Source of the DNA: Macrotrachela quadricornifera
Lineage: Eukaryota > Rotifera > Eurotatoria > Philodinida > Philodinidae
Direction of reading: 5' to 3'
DNA: 64,000 bases
Assembly (NCBI GenBank): GCA_022393335.1
Contig: JAJEKB010021543.1
Location: 605,875 to 669,874 of the forward strand
Of this stretch, positions 31,993 to 41,389 are shown in pieces. Under the pieces are notes generated by a model, which worked only from the letters and a program-made list of their open reading frames with translations, was not told the origin of the DNA and did no database searches. Position 1 is the stretch's first letter; each line of letters begins with the position of its first letter. Both the position numbers and the translations under genes were made by a program.

Positions 31993-32491
31993 CTGAAAAT
32001 AAATAAAAATCGTTATTAAAATTTGCATTATTGCTTTTGAGTAGCAATGTCGAATTGAAATGCTAGAAAATATTTTAAACTCTTTTTTATCTTGACATTT
32101 TCTCTCATTCTGCATGATATTGAACAAAACTCTCGCGGTTTTTTGTCCCTGATTCGCTCTCTTTTGCACTCTCTCATAGATATTCAACTGCATGGCGTCA
32201 TATCAAAGCAACCCAGGTCCACGGTTACGGACTCCGTATACGGCCGTAAACGATCGTATACGGTGTCGTATACGACCGTATTACGACCGTATGTGGTCGT
32301 GATCGTATAAGGAGAAATACGATGACCGTATACGGCCGTTTCCGGTCGTAAATGGTCGTATTTTTTTTGTATACGACCGTTTACGACCGTATCTTGCCTG
32401 TATACGATCAGAAATACTCATGTCTCGACGTAAACCCAGGTCGAGCAATCCTACAGGATCCTATGAGAATTCTGTAGGTAAACTGCATGTC

Positions 32492-33063
32492 ACCCATAAT
32501 CGTATATCAAAATCAACCTGAAATAAATTAAAAAAAATTTTTTTATAATACAATACTTACTATTATAATTCTATATCCCAATCATCCTAAAAAAATTTTA
32601 AAAAAAATTTTAAGCTAAAAACATACTCGCCTGACCATTTGGATATATAAATAGGCCTAAAATAAATTTAAAAAAATTTTTTAAGTTAAAAACATACTTA
32701 CCTGACCATTTGGCTATACAAATAGACCTAAAGTAAATAAAAAAAATTTTAAAAGTTAAAAACATACTTACCTGACCATTTGGATATATAAATAAACCTA
32801 AAATAAATAAAAAAAATTATTTTAATTAATATTATACTTACTTGTCCATTTGGATATATGAATGGGCATAAAAGAAACAAAAAAAAATTTTTTAATTAAT
32901 ATAATACTTGTTCATTGAGACATATAAATGAACCTAAAACAAAGGAAAAGAAAATTTTAAATGAGTAAAATACTTAGTGTTTCATTTGGATATACAAATG
33001 GAATTAAAATATTATTTAGGTAAACAAATACTTACTTGTCCAGTTATATGATAAAGTAGACCT
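32492..33063 (-). repeat. Tandem array of ~70-bp exon-intron-like cassettes
   Basis: Nine units. Read on the minus strand, each has a TTTATTTTAG acceptor, a 26-nt block of the type GTCTATTTGTATAGCCAAAT plus GGTCAG, then a GTAAGTAT donor and an AT-rich spacer of about 44 nt. The 26-nt blocks lie at 33036-33061, about 32978-33003, 32908-32933, 32842-32867, 32772-32797, 32702-32727, 32631-32656, 32561-32586 and 32492-32517. Acceptor AG is lost in two units (near 33004 and at 32868). The donor is lost in the unit near 32978 and is GC instead of GT at 32629-32630. The last block has no donor at the expected position. Because 26 is not a multiple of three, successive blocks would shift frame; the three central blocks are nevertheless open in all frames when joined. 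The unit at 32561 has stops in all three frames. Confidence 0.8.
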
Positions 33064-33334
33064 AACGACAGCAATATTGTCGGATCCGACGTTTTCCGAC
33101 AGGGGAATATCGTTGGATTCTGTTACCAGAAACCGACGATTTGCGCTGTCGGAATTCGTCGGATTTCACCGATTTCCGGTTATCGGTTCCCTATGAGATC
33201 CGATTGTCGGATAATGTCGGATTCGATAGGATCCGATGGAGTGGTTTGGACCTGGGAAGTGCTAGGCGGCTATGGACGAATCAGGCCCAAAACCACTACC
33301 CATAGAATGCGCCTCGTAAGGCCTGAGGCGCGGC

Positions 33335-33526
33335 AAAACTAGTTCATATGCCTACAAAGAGCAATGTTTAACCGAAATGTATTAAATCAGCTTTGTGAAG
33401 TCATGCTGGTCTATCAAATGAAATATTTTTAGAAATATATCATTTGATAAATCAACATGAGTACTCAAACTGATATAAACACATTTCAGTTAGCCATTGC
33501 TCTTTGTATTCATATGATCTAATTTT
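33335..33526. mobile_element. Hairpin element with ~85-bp arms
   Basis: The segment from CATATGCCTACAAAGAGCAA (33345) to its near complement ending CATATG (33516) forms one long imperfect hairpin, with a short loop near 33430. Outside, AAAACTAG and its imperfect complement extend the arms by about 10 bp. No coding capacity. Such small hairpins are typical miniature elements and can also make small RNAs; neither is proven here. Confidence 0.7.
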
Positions 33527-33532
33527 GTTGCG

Positions 33533-33605
33533 CATTGAACCTAAAATAAAAAAGTACAACAAAATAAAATAAAAATAATAAAAATACTTACGGTTCATTG
33601 AACCT
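33533..33605 (-). repeat. Intron-like insert between 10-bp direct repeats
   Basis: CATTGAACCT occurs at 33533-33542 and again at 33596-33605. On the minus strand this is AGGTTCAATG, then a GTAAGTATTT donor, an AT-rich spacer, a TTTATTTTAG acceptor and AGGTTCAATG overlapping the acceptor. It looks like one truncated unit of the array at 32492-33063: a CAATGAAC word is shared with the block at 32908-32933. Confidence 0.6.
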
Positions 33606-34187
33606 GTACTGACGTTCTTTCGCAAGAATTTTGTACAGGTGAATATTCGGCGTCGTATACGACCGTATACGGAGGACCGAATTATACCTTTCAAGACTGT
33701 GTATATTTTTTATGGTCTCCGTATACGGAATCCATTTATCGTCGTTTTTCTCCGTATACGCTGATCGTGCACGACGATTGTGCACGATTTCCGTTTCTCT
33801 CCGTAAACGGTCGTTTACGATCGTGCCGCTTCGACCTGGGAAGAGATGAAATTCTTTTCATTGACAGAAGTCAATTGATCATTTCGAATGGAAAATATCT
33901 CCCTTCAAAACGGTGTCATTTTATCGTTAATTTACATATTGTCTATCAGTTATTCGACATTCACTGATCGATACGTTTGACAGACTTGTAGCAAATTTTC
34001 ACTTATTCTCATAAATTATCTCAAGATTTTACATTCAACGATATGATATATGATAGAAACAACCATTGGATCATATCGAGATCTAACGTCTCTCATCAAA
34101 TCTTCGTATGGAAAAAAATTATTCAACTACTTTCAAGATTATTTTGTCTTGTTGAATCAATCCAAAACCATCCAGTTTTGTTTGGTA

Positions 34188-34631
34188 TCAGAATGAGACT
34201 AGGACACCAACAAAGACCTTCCATGATTGAAATTTTTCAACATATTGTGCAATAACCATCGAACATTCTCCTGGAGTATAACTATCAACAACAACACTAA
34301 TAGTGGGATCACCAGTCACTTCTGGATTATTCGAGGAAACATTCCAGGCGATTCCGTTAAATTTTATATTGCTGACTAACTCAGCAAAATATATTTTTTC
34401 GTCGTTGATGTTATCTTCTTTAATATGGTTATTGTAAACCTGATCAATTATTGTTTTGAAATTATTAAAACGAGGTTGATCATCTTCACCGAGAAGAAAG
34501 ACATCTCTGAAAGAAAATAAAACCATCAATGCTTCTGCTGGCACAAGATCAAATATGATTCCAATCCAAATCCGAATATCATCCGAAAAATATTCCAAAG
34601 AAAATGTTTTTGTAATTAGCGTCATGGTCAT
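34188..34631 (-). CDS. Hypothetical 147-aa protein
   Basis: A single open frame on the minus strand, with a non-repetitive composition. It starts MTMTLITKTFSLEYFSDD, passes a hydrophobic region (IWIGIIFDLVPAEALMVLF), then RDVFLLGEDDQPRFNNFKTI and ISVVVDSYTPGECSMVIAQY. An AG acceptor lies directly before the start codon, so it may be an internal or second exon. No family recognised. It could be the 5' neighbour of the exon at 31790-31992, separated by mobile elements. Confidence 0.4.
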   Translation of the reverse strand: MTMTLITKTFSLEYFSDDIRIWIGIIFDLVPAEALMVLFSFRDVFLLGEDDQPRFNNFKTIIDQVYNNHIKEDNINDEKIYFAELVSNIKFNGIAWNVSSNNPEVTGDPTISVVVDSYTPGECSMVIAQYVEKFQSWKVFVGVLVSF

Positions 34632-34729
34632 CTACCTTTATTATTATTCAGATTTTAATATTAGTTCTCTGAGGAAAAACAAAAAATTAGTTACGATCAA
34701 TTTAAATGTTTCGAATATGAAAAAGAACA

Positions 34730-34798
34730 GCCTCGCTCAGGGTTCGAACCTGTGTCACAGTCCGTTGACGCACTTATCCACTCGACTATATGCGAAGT
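34730..34798 (-). pseudogene. tRNA-like relic or tRNA-derived element head
   Basis: On the minus strand ACTTCGC at the 5' end pairs 6/7 with GCGAGGC at the 3' end. Between them are an A-box-like TAGTCGAGTGG and a perfect B box GGTTCGAACCC. An anticodon-loop-like CTGTGAC (GTG, His) is present, but the anticodon stem does not pair and the spacing before the A box is three bases too long. So it is not a functional tRNA; it could still be a Pol III-type promoter of a short interspersed element. Confidence 0.45.
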
Positions 34799-35339
34799 TA
34801 TCTTCATCTTTTCTCTTGTCGTATTTATCTTCTTTTCATCGGGAACATTTGTTCATCCCAAAGAATATATGCATATCTAGAAGCGAGACTTAAAGAAAAG
34901 AGAGGAAAGCGGAAACGAATTTCATGCATAAACTAGAGAGAGAGAGTGTGTGTGTTTTTTCTACTGAAATTGAAGCTCCAAATGAGCAATGAGTTTTCAA
35001 CTCTATAAAAGATCTTTCACCAAATATTGAAGACATTCAATATGCGTTCACGATCTACACGAACAGATTATTCTCATTTCTCAATAATAATAGACCAAGA
35101 ATAATTGAACAATTTTAGTTTTAATTTGCAAAATCTATTCAAATTTTCTAAAGCGAAAAATCCTATATCTTCTTCATGAATGAATGACTTCAGACATGAC
35201 ATTGATGAAGTTAAGTACTTGAATAATTTTTGTAAACCTTTCGAATTTGATCAAAATTCAAGTAAAGTTATAAGGACACTATTTAGATACAAGTTTATTA
35301 ATGAAAAATTTGTATAGATTAAATCAAGTGATGTATCAT

Positions 35340-35640
35340 TAGGCATGCACCGAACGGTTTGGGACTTACCCACCAAACTTCGATAGATTCAAGTATTTCG
35401 ACACTTTTTCAAGTAATCCTTGATGATATACATTCGGTTTCGGAGATATCCTAAAGGTTCGGGTTCGGTTTTTCATTCCTCGTCAGATTTTGTCAAATTT
35501 TTCTAATTCTTCATTTTTTTTTAATTATTCATTTCACTGTGTGTAGATCTACGATAGGCAATCCTGAAATTTACTCTTTGGTTTATTTCTACGTCTTTTT
35601 GTCATTTGACTAAAACTAACCGAACTCGAACCCGCGTATT
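35340..35640 (+). mobile_element. Truncated copy of the TAGGCATGCACC element
   Basis: The left end TAGGCATGCACCGAACGG matches the ends of the intact element at 53489-53898. The interior has the same words in both orientations (GGTTCGGGTTCGG near 35456, CCGAACTCGAACCCG near 35620). The right terminus is not recognisable, so this copy is 3'-truncated or diverged. It lies about 220 bp upstream of the F-box gene start. Confidence 0.55.
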
Positions 35641-35857
35641 GAAGATTCATCTCAATTTCATAGATGAAATATTTTTTCATCAATTAGATAATCAATAAAA
35701 AACAAGATGAATATATTTGAACTTTGACCGATTAATATTGAAAGATGGAATTCTATTCTTCATCTTCTTCTCTATTAGACATTAAACAATGAAATAAAAT
35801 ATATTGGACGTAATCAAACACAATGATCGTCTGTATGTTTAAAACATTTGTTTCCTC

Positions 35858-38800
35858 ATGTGTCCTATTACATTCATTGACGATAATATTCTATATGATT
35901 ATTGGAACCGATTAATGATAAAAATCAATTCATTAGAATCTTTACCAGATGAACTTCTCTTGATAATATTTAATTATTTATCTTTCTATGATCTTTGTCA
36001 ATCATTTATTCATATAGAAAATATTCGTTTTAAATCTCTACTTCAATGTAAATATCATTCATTGATTATTAATTCTTTACGATTTCATGAAATATATCAA
36101 TTATTTGAAGATAAAAATAAATTTTTTACAAAATCTTTAATAAATTTAATCAATACTTTGGTTATCGATGGTTCAATTGCTTCTCGAATATTTCTTCAGA
36201 AATTCATTGAAAATGGTTCATTAATCAATTCCTTTTCTAATCTAAAAACATTAGTTGTTTTCGATGGAAATTCTTATGGATATAATTCATTTGTTAGATC
36301 AATATTATTCCCATTAACTAGTATCAATCATATTTTACAGAAATTCTATATAAAATTTGCACAATTAAGTGATTCCTACACTTATCTTCTCTCTCAATTG
36401 GTATCTTATCGTATTTCAATTGAAACAATGATATTAGAAATAATAGAAGGTTAGAAAAGAAATTTATTTCTAAACGATGATTTCTTGTATTTCAATCTAG
36501 GTTATCATATTGATCGAATTAATCAAATGAATAAGTATGATGATTTAAAACGACTTTATTGGATATATACAAAACGATTAACATTAAGTGTTCAACATAC
36601 AAGTGAATTATTTATTCTATTTCAATCGAATTCATTACCCGCACTTGAATATTTATATGTAACGATTGAACAAATGGATTTTACTATTTCTCAGTCTTGT
36701 TTAGAACAATTAGAAAAATATAATTATTCAAATAATTTAGTTGGTCTGATGAAATTGAGAATATTAATTATTCGTTATATTCATTTAAAAGATTTAATTC
36801 TATTAATGAATTGTTTTATAATGAAAAATCTTGAAAGTTTAACATTAATCGATATTTATGATCAAAGTAATGTGATTAATTCTTTTGTAAATTTTATTTA
36901 TGTGTATTGTTATAGCATTAGATAATATTGATCAATTTGCTCAGATATGTTCTGCATTGAAAATTCGTGGATTAATAAATCTTTATTTTTCATTTCGTTT
37001 TCCCGAATTCATTGAAAATATTTGGCAAGAAAATTCATTTGTTAATCAAAATCAATGGCCATTGAATAATCTTGGATATTTTAAAGATGAATGTTTAATG
37101 AAAACAATGAATAGATTTGGTTATATTCAACAAACATTTTTTATTGTCTATAAATATCCAATCCAGATTTTATTAGAATATACAAGAATAATACATAATC
37201 ATTCTTTTGTAAATCATCTAGATTATTCAATGATTAGAAATCAATCATTTCATCTTATATGGACTTGTAATCGAATAGATCGATCGAATCAATTCATTAA
37301 AATATTACAAACAATTGCTGGAAAACGTATCACAAGCATGGATATTAGATATTTTACATCAAAGGTTTTATTTGTTTTAGATAGTTTTCTTTCTCCGAGA
37401 TAGAGAGAAGAGCCTTGTAATTAGAAATTCTCTCATTGCTTATGTGTCTATATCTCACTGATTGATCGAACGAGAATGAGAGTAGAGCTCGTCGAGTCCG
37501 GGTCTAGATTTCGAGAAGTATTTGATTCATACGAAAGTCATCTTCAAATTTTCTATTCTCATTTATTTATTTCAAAGTTACCTTCAGCTTACATATAAAA
37601 TAATTCAAGCGGGTCCGGGTCCAAAATATTCAGACCCGACGGGCTCTAGGTGAAGGACATATAACTATATGAAACTTCTACAAATCTGACTAGAAATGTA
37701 ACAATGACGATCAACCATTGAATAGAAGATCTATAAGTACACATATAGAATAGGTATTCAGGGCCTAGAGATAATTAGCTTCATGGTTCCTTTGCAAATA
37801 GTCGCACTTAGGCCAATGTACTTTGAATCGTTTACCGTTGTATTTATAAATCCGCCTTTTCCCTATAAGGTCTTTGTAAAACGACGAGAAGCACATAACA
37901 ACAGCGTACTTATCTTTTTGAAATTTTATAAATACAAATGATTGTTGATTATTAATAGGGGTGTCGAGTTCCCGTTCCGTTCACAAGAATGAGAACGCCA
38001 CTTGAATTCAAATGCTTATTAACGAGAAACATAAAAGGACTTCGAGGGGTAGATTTCACGTTTTCATGGCGTTCCCCCGTTCTCAGGAGTGAGAATACAT
38101 GAATAATGTTGCAGTTCGGTTTTATCCCTATAAAGAAGAAAGCTAAAATGCGTTCCTAATCTGGAGAATGCAGATACTTTCACGTGAAAAAAGGTAATCA
38201 TAAGTGTATAAAACACTTCAATTAACTCAAAAAATACTGATATATGCTGCAAAATTGGCGTTAGATTTGTTCTTGTTCCTTAAGAACGGAACGCCGACAC
38301 CCCCTATTGATTATTCATCGACACGTTTGTCTACTTTAAAGTGCTAAGCGAGTTTGAGAACGAAGGTGATTTGTTTTTCTTTTTTTTTTAGAGAAATCTC
38401 GAGATGATTGAAAATAAAAGTTCATTTAATGATTTATCATTTGTTTATCTTCGATCTATTAATTTCCATTTTCTTGAATCATCATTAAAACAATCCGAAC
38501 GTGTATCAATAATGACTAAAATATTAAATCTTTCTCCATATGTAACACATCTAACCGTGATATGGGTGGATTTTGATCGTTGTTCAAGAATTTTAAACAA
38601 TCTTAAACATATTCAACTGATCCTCGATCATTCATGTTTTAGAGATCGAGATCCATTTGATATTAATCGACTATTTCAATTAACACCGAATTTATATCAT
38701 CTTCAAACAAGTATAGCAAATCTTTTTCCAGATGAAAAATTAGTCGAATTTATTTGGCGAATCATTAATCAATTTCATCGATTAACGAATTTAACAATGA

Positions 38801-38946
38801 ACAAAAATAGTCTCTATTCATCGAAGTATGAGAAAAAAATTCGATTTAAACAATTATTCATTGCTGCTGGTGATGATCAACACTATGATTCGAAAAGAAT
38901 TCATATTGATTTTCGTATTAATGATGAAATTTCTATTTGCCTTTGA
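35858..38946 (+). CDS. F-box protein
   Basis: Four exons: 35858-36449, 36501-36866, 36916-37364, 38392-38946. They total 1962 nt, a 653-aa protein with an intact frame. An N-terminal F-box, LESLPDELLLIIFNYLSFYD, suggests a substrate receptor of an SCF ubiquitin ligase: the F-box binds SKP1. The rest has Leu-rich segments (LMKLRILIIRYIHLKDLILL, HLTVIWVDFDRCSRILNNLK, LTPNLYHLQTSI) resembling divergent leucine-rich repeats. Intron 2 uses the donor GTAATG at 36867, which keeps frame; the nearby GTAAAT does not. Intron 3 is 1027 bp, about 20 times the usual length, because it holds two mobile elements (37493-37648 and 37954-38308). No stop or frameshift in the exons, so it appears functional if the long intron is spliced. 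Confidence 0.75.
37493..37648. mobile_element. 156-bp element, GGGTCC type, in F-box intron
   Basis: Ends are TAGAGCTCGTCGAGTC and, reversed, TAGAGCCCGTCGGGTC. Inside, CGGGTCC/GACCCG words recur in both orientations. No clear target duplication. Located within intron 3 of the F-box gene. Confidence 0.55.
37954..38308. mobile_element. 355-bp element with AATAGGGGTGTCG ends and target duplication
   Basis: Inverted ends AATAGGGGTGTCG and CGACACCCCCTATT are flanked by GATTATT at 37947-37953 and 38309-38315. Depending on where the end is set the duplication is 7-9 bp. A TAGGGGTG end with a duplication near 8 bp is the style of hAT elements. The body has GTTCCCGTTCCGTTC at the left, GCGTTCCCCCGTTCTC in the middle and GAACGGAACGCC at the right, again one short word repeated in both orientations. 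No coding capacity. Confidence 0.75.
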
Positions 38947-40198
38947 TTTTCTATCATCAAATTAGTTTTTATTTATTAAACTATTTTTTCATCAAAAAAA
39001 ACTAATGATTAAATTGAATATATCTAGTATCATCGATGACTGAGTTGTGCGTGTTTTTTTTCTTACTCTATATTTAATTGACTCTCATATTGAACAATGA
39101 TTAACAGTTCAGTTTATATTCTATCTCGAAATTTTCAAGTATGTATTAATGAACTAAGTCTTCTTTCGTTTGATTTATATTCATTGTAAAGAATCATGTA
39201 CCAATGAAAACGTTGAAGACAAAATTGCAATGCGTCTATGAGAGACGAAAGAAGGTTTATAGAGAGAAAAAACGATGATGCGTTTTTTTTTCTCTCTCTC
39301 TCTTCGATATAATCAAATAGTAGTGTCATTATGTTCATTTTCTTCTTTTCAAAAGTAACTCGAGAAGAATATCTACACAAAACAATTCTTCAGTGGATAA
39401 TTTATTAGAATCTGGTGCCAGTCAATCAAGTACTAGTGGAAAAGGGACAGAAGGATCAACTACAATAGGAACATATGATACAAGTTCAACTGCTAATACT
39501 CCAAGAGCGAAACAAAGCGATTCATTTACTGGAGCAATTCCAAATACACAAACTCAAAAAAACAAAAGTGATAACAAATAATCTACATGTTTTCTTTTTC
39601 TTAACTCTTTGAATAAATTAGTTCAAAGTGTTAATCACTTTCAGAAGAATTTGTTCATTAATCAAATAAAATGGATCTATTTTTAGAAATCTAAAGAGAA
39701 TCGTACGAAATATCTCATTCTCTTTCGATGACGTCATAGTTGATAAAAGGAAAAAGAGACAATTAAGAACATTTCTTGTCTTAATCACGTTGACGAACTC
39801 GTGCCGTTCCATATGTTTAAATGACACACCTGAATACATCAAAAATCAATCTTGTATTTCTTTCTTCATTTTAACTGAAATATTTTCAAGTTGACAGAAC
39901 AATTTGAATAAACTTTTACTTGAAATCTTTCTCGAAATGAACGATTTGATCAATATATTAACATTGATTGATTACACAAATTTTTCTCTTTTTCATCAAA
40001 CTAACTGATCTTGTTTTTTTCGAAAGAGAATCAAATCGTTCGTAATAACCTTTTTTTAATTCGACACGAGAACAAATATAGAAATGTTCTCTTTTGGTCT
40101 GATTTATTATACAATCAGAGAAGAGAAGATATATAAAATGCCTCTCGAAAGCCATTTGTCGAGAGATACCATTATTCTATTATTATTTGAGATTGAAA
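38947..40198. other. Intergenic, no firm gene
   Basis: AT-rich. An open Ser/Thr-rich frame at about 39350-39581 (SGASQSSTSGKGTEGSTT...) lacks an ATG and has only a weak possible acceptor, so I do not call it. A CT-rich run lies at 39286-39302. Confidence 0.5.
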
Positions 40199-40800
40199 AT
40201 GTCTTCATCAACTGTATCTGCTTTATTAATGCAAGATCGTGCTACTGTTAGTCAACTCTTGAGGGTTAGAAATTGCTTTAAAAAGAAAGAAATGAAATAA
40301 ATTATTATTGGTAGAGTTATCTTCAAACTGTAGGCCAAGCAACGACTCAAGAAAAATTTGCTTTAAAATTTCAAGAAGACTTAAGAAAACATAGCGAAGA
40401 GGAAGAAAAGATCATTTATCCAGCATTTGAAGAATATATGGGAGCGGAAGGAAAAAAAATTGTAGATGAAGATCGACAAGAACATGCCAAAGTGAAATTT
40501 TCATTAAATAATTATTTAAACGAAAACAAATCTCGTTTTTAGGTCAAACAACTTTTACATCAACTTGGACAAACAGCTGTTACTGATCCTCAACATCGAA
40601 TTATTTTTCAAGGATATTTCTAGTCGATTGAATTGATTTTGAATCTAAATTTCTATTATTTATTTAGTGAAGAAAATAATGATTTACCAAAATTTGAAAA
40701 ATCCCATTACACCAGATTGAAGTGCTTCATTAGCTGAAATATTTCAAAAAACAAAAGATTTCATTCTTGTCTAGTATTGACATCATTTCAATTCTTTCGT
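40199..40800 (+). pseudogene. Hemerythrin-like (HHE) domain gene, broken
   Basis: Exons 40199-40264, 40315-40491 and 40543-40623 join to MSSSTVSALLMQDRATVSQL... with FALKFQEDLRKHSEEEEKII YPAFEEYMG and DEDRQEHAKVK. HxxxEE and a later HA are the iron-ligand helices 2 and 3 of an HHE four-helix bundle. Helix 1 has DR where the family normally has DH. The frame stops (TAG, 40621) just where helix 4 should continue. The expected remainder, EENNDLPKFEK then SLAEIFQKTKDFIL, follows at 40665-40775. It is cut off by a missing splice donor, a frameshift and an in-frame TGA. Family members bind oxygen or iron through a di-iron site; this copy should not. Confidence 0.65.
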
Positions 40801-41389
40801 CAAAATCTTTTTTGAATCTTTTAGATATGTGATTATCCATGAAGAATTCGCTTCATCTAATGAACATATTTTTGAAAACTCTTTTATTCATTTGTCAGTT
40901 ATTGTAGTTTAGTTTCGAATAAACAAGCCTTTTTCTTTGAATTTTTATATTCTTAATATTCTTTGTTTGATCACGTGGATGAAACGACGTGACCAAAGAT
41001 CTTTCGTTTGTATAGGAATAAAGAATGAGTGGTTCTTTTCTAGAATATCAACCATTGATATCTGATCAGAATTGTTTTTTTCTCATCTTCATAAGCAGAG
41101 CTTTCGTTTCATTTTCTTCAGGAAGGGGGAAAATTCAGGGAGAAAGTCTCACAAAGCCAAAGAGAAACGACTGCATCTGCTTTTTTAAAAACCAAAATAT
41201 AGCTCTCAATTCGAACTTTCTTGGTGTTTACTACCAAGTATGAGCATTTCTATCTCTCATACTATTGATTTGCACTAATACAGTAGTATAAAAACTGAGA
41301 TGAAAATAAGTTTATTATTGTAAAATACAAAAATCTGTTCTTATCTACTATTCAAAAAGGATTGTTGTTGTAAACGGTTGCTCTTCCAT
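40801..41389. other. Intergenic, no gene seen
   Basis: AT-rich with scattered stops. An open frame at 41025-41243 has no recognisable content. Confidence 0.5.

Larger units (their letters stand above)
32212..33840. mobile_element. CCCAGG-ended composite element cluster (CGTATACGG type)
   Basis: Four ends occur: CCCAGGTCCA at 32212, CCCAGGTCGA at 32435, TGGACCTGGG ending at 33256 and TCGACCTGGG ending at 33840. Each is flanked by AA on its outer side. The ends can be paired as nested (32212/33840 around 32435/33256) or, by best sequence match, as interlocked. The outer arms (about 32217-32415 and 33650-33835) are built from repeated CGTATACGG/CCGTATACG/CGGTCGTA words in both orientations. The inner arms (32445-32480 and 33070-33245) use GGATCCTATGAG and GTCGGATCCGAC words. 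Inside lie a tandem micro-exon array and a hairpin element, annotated separately. No transposase. Confidence 0.6.

Noticed and set aside
34555..34893. 112-codon plus-strand frame over the tRNA-like sequence
   Set aside because: Overlaps the antisense 147-codon frame and the tRNA-like relic; composition is not protein-like.
36886..36920. Apparent frameshift in the F-box gene
   Set aside because: A canonical 49-bp intron (36867-36915, GTAATG...TATAG) removes it and keeps frame.
39350..39581. Ser/Thr-rich open frame (SQSSTSGKGTEGSTT...)
   Set aside because: No ATG in frame and only a weak acceptor; could be a terminal exon of a lost gene, but the evidence is too thin.
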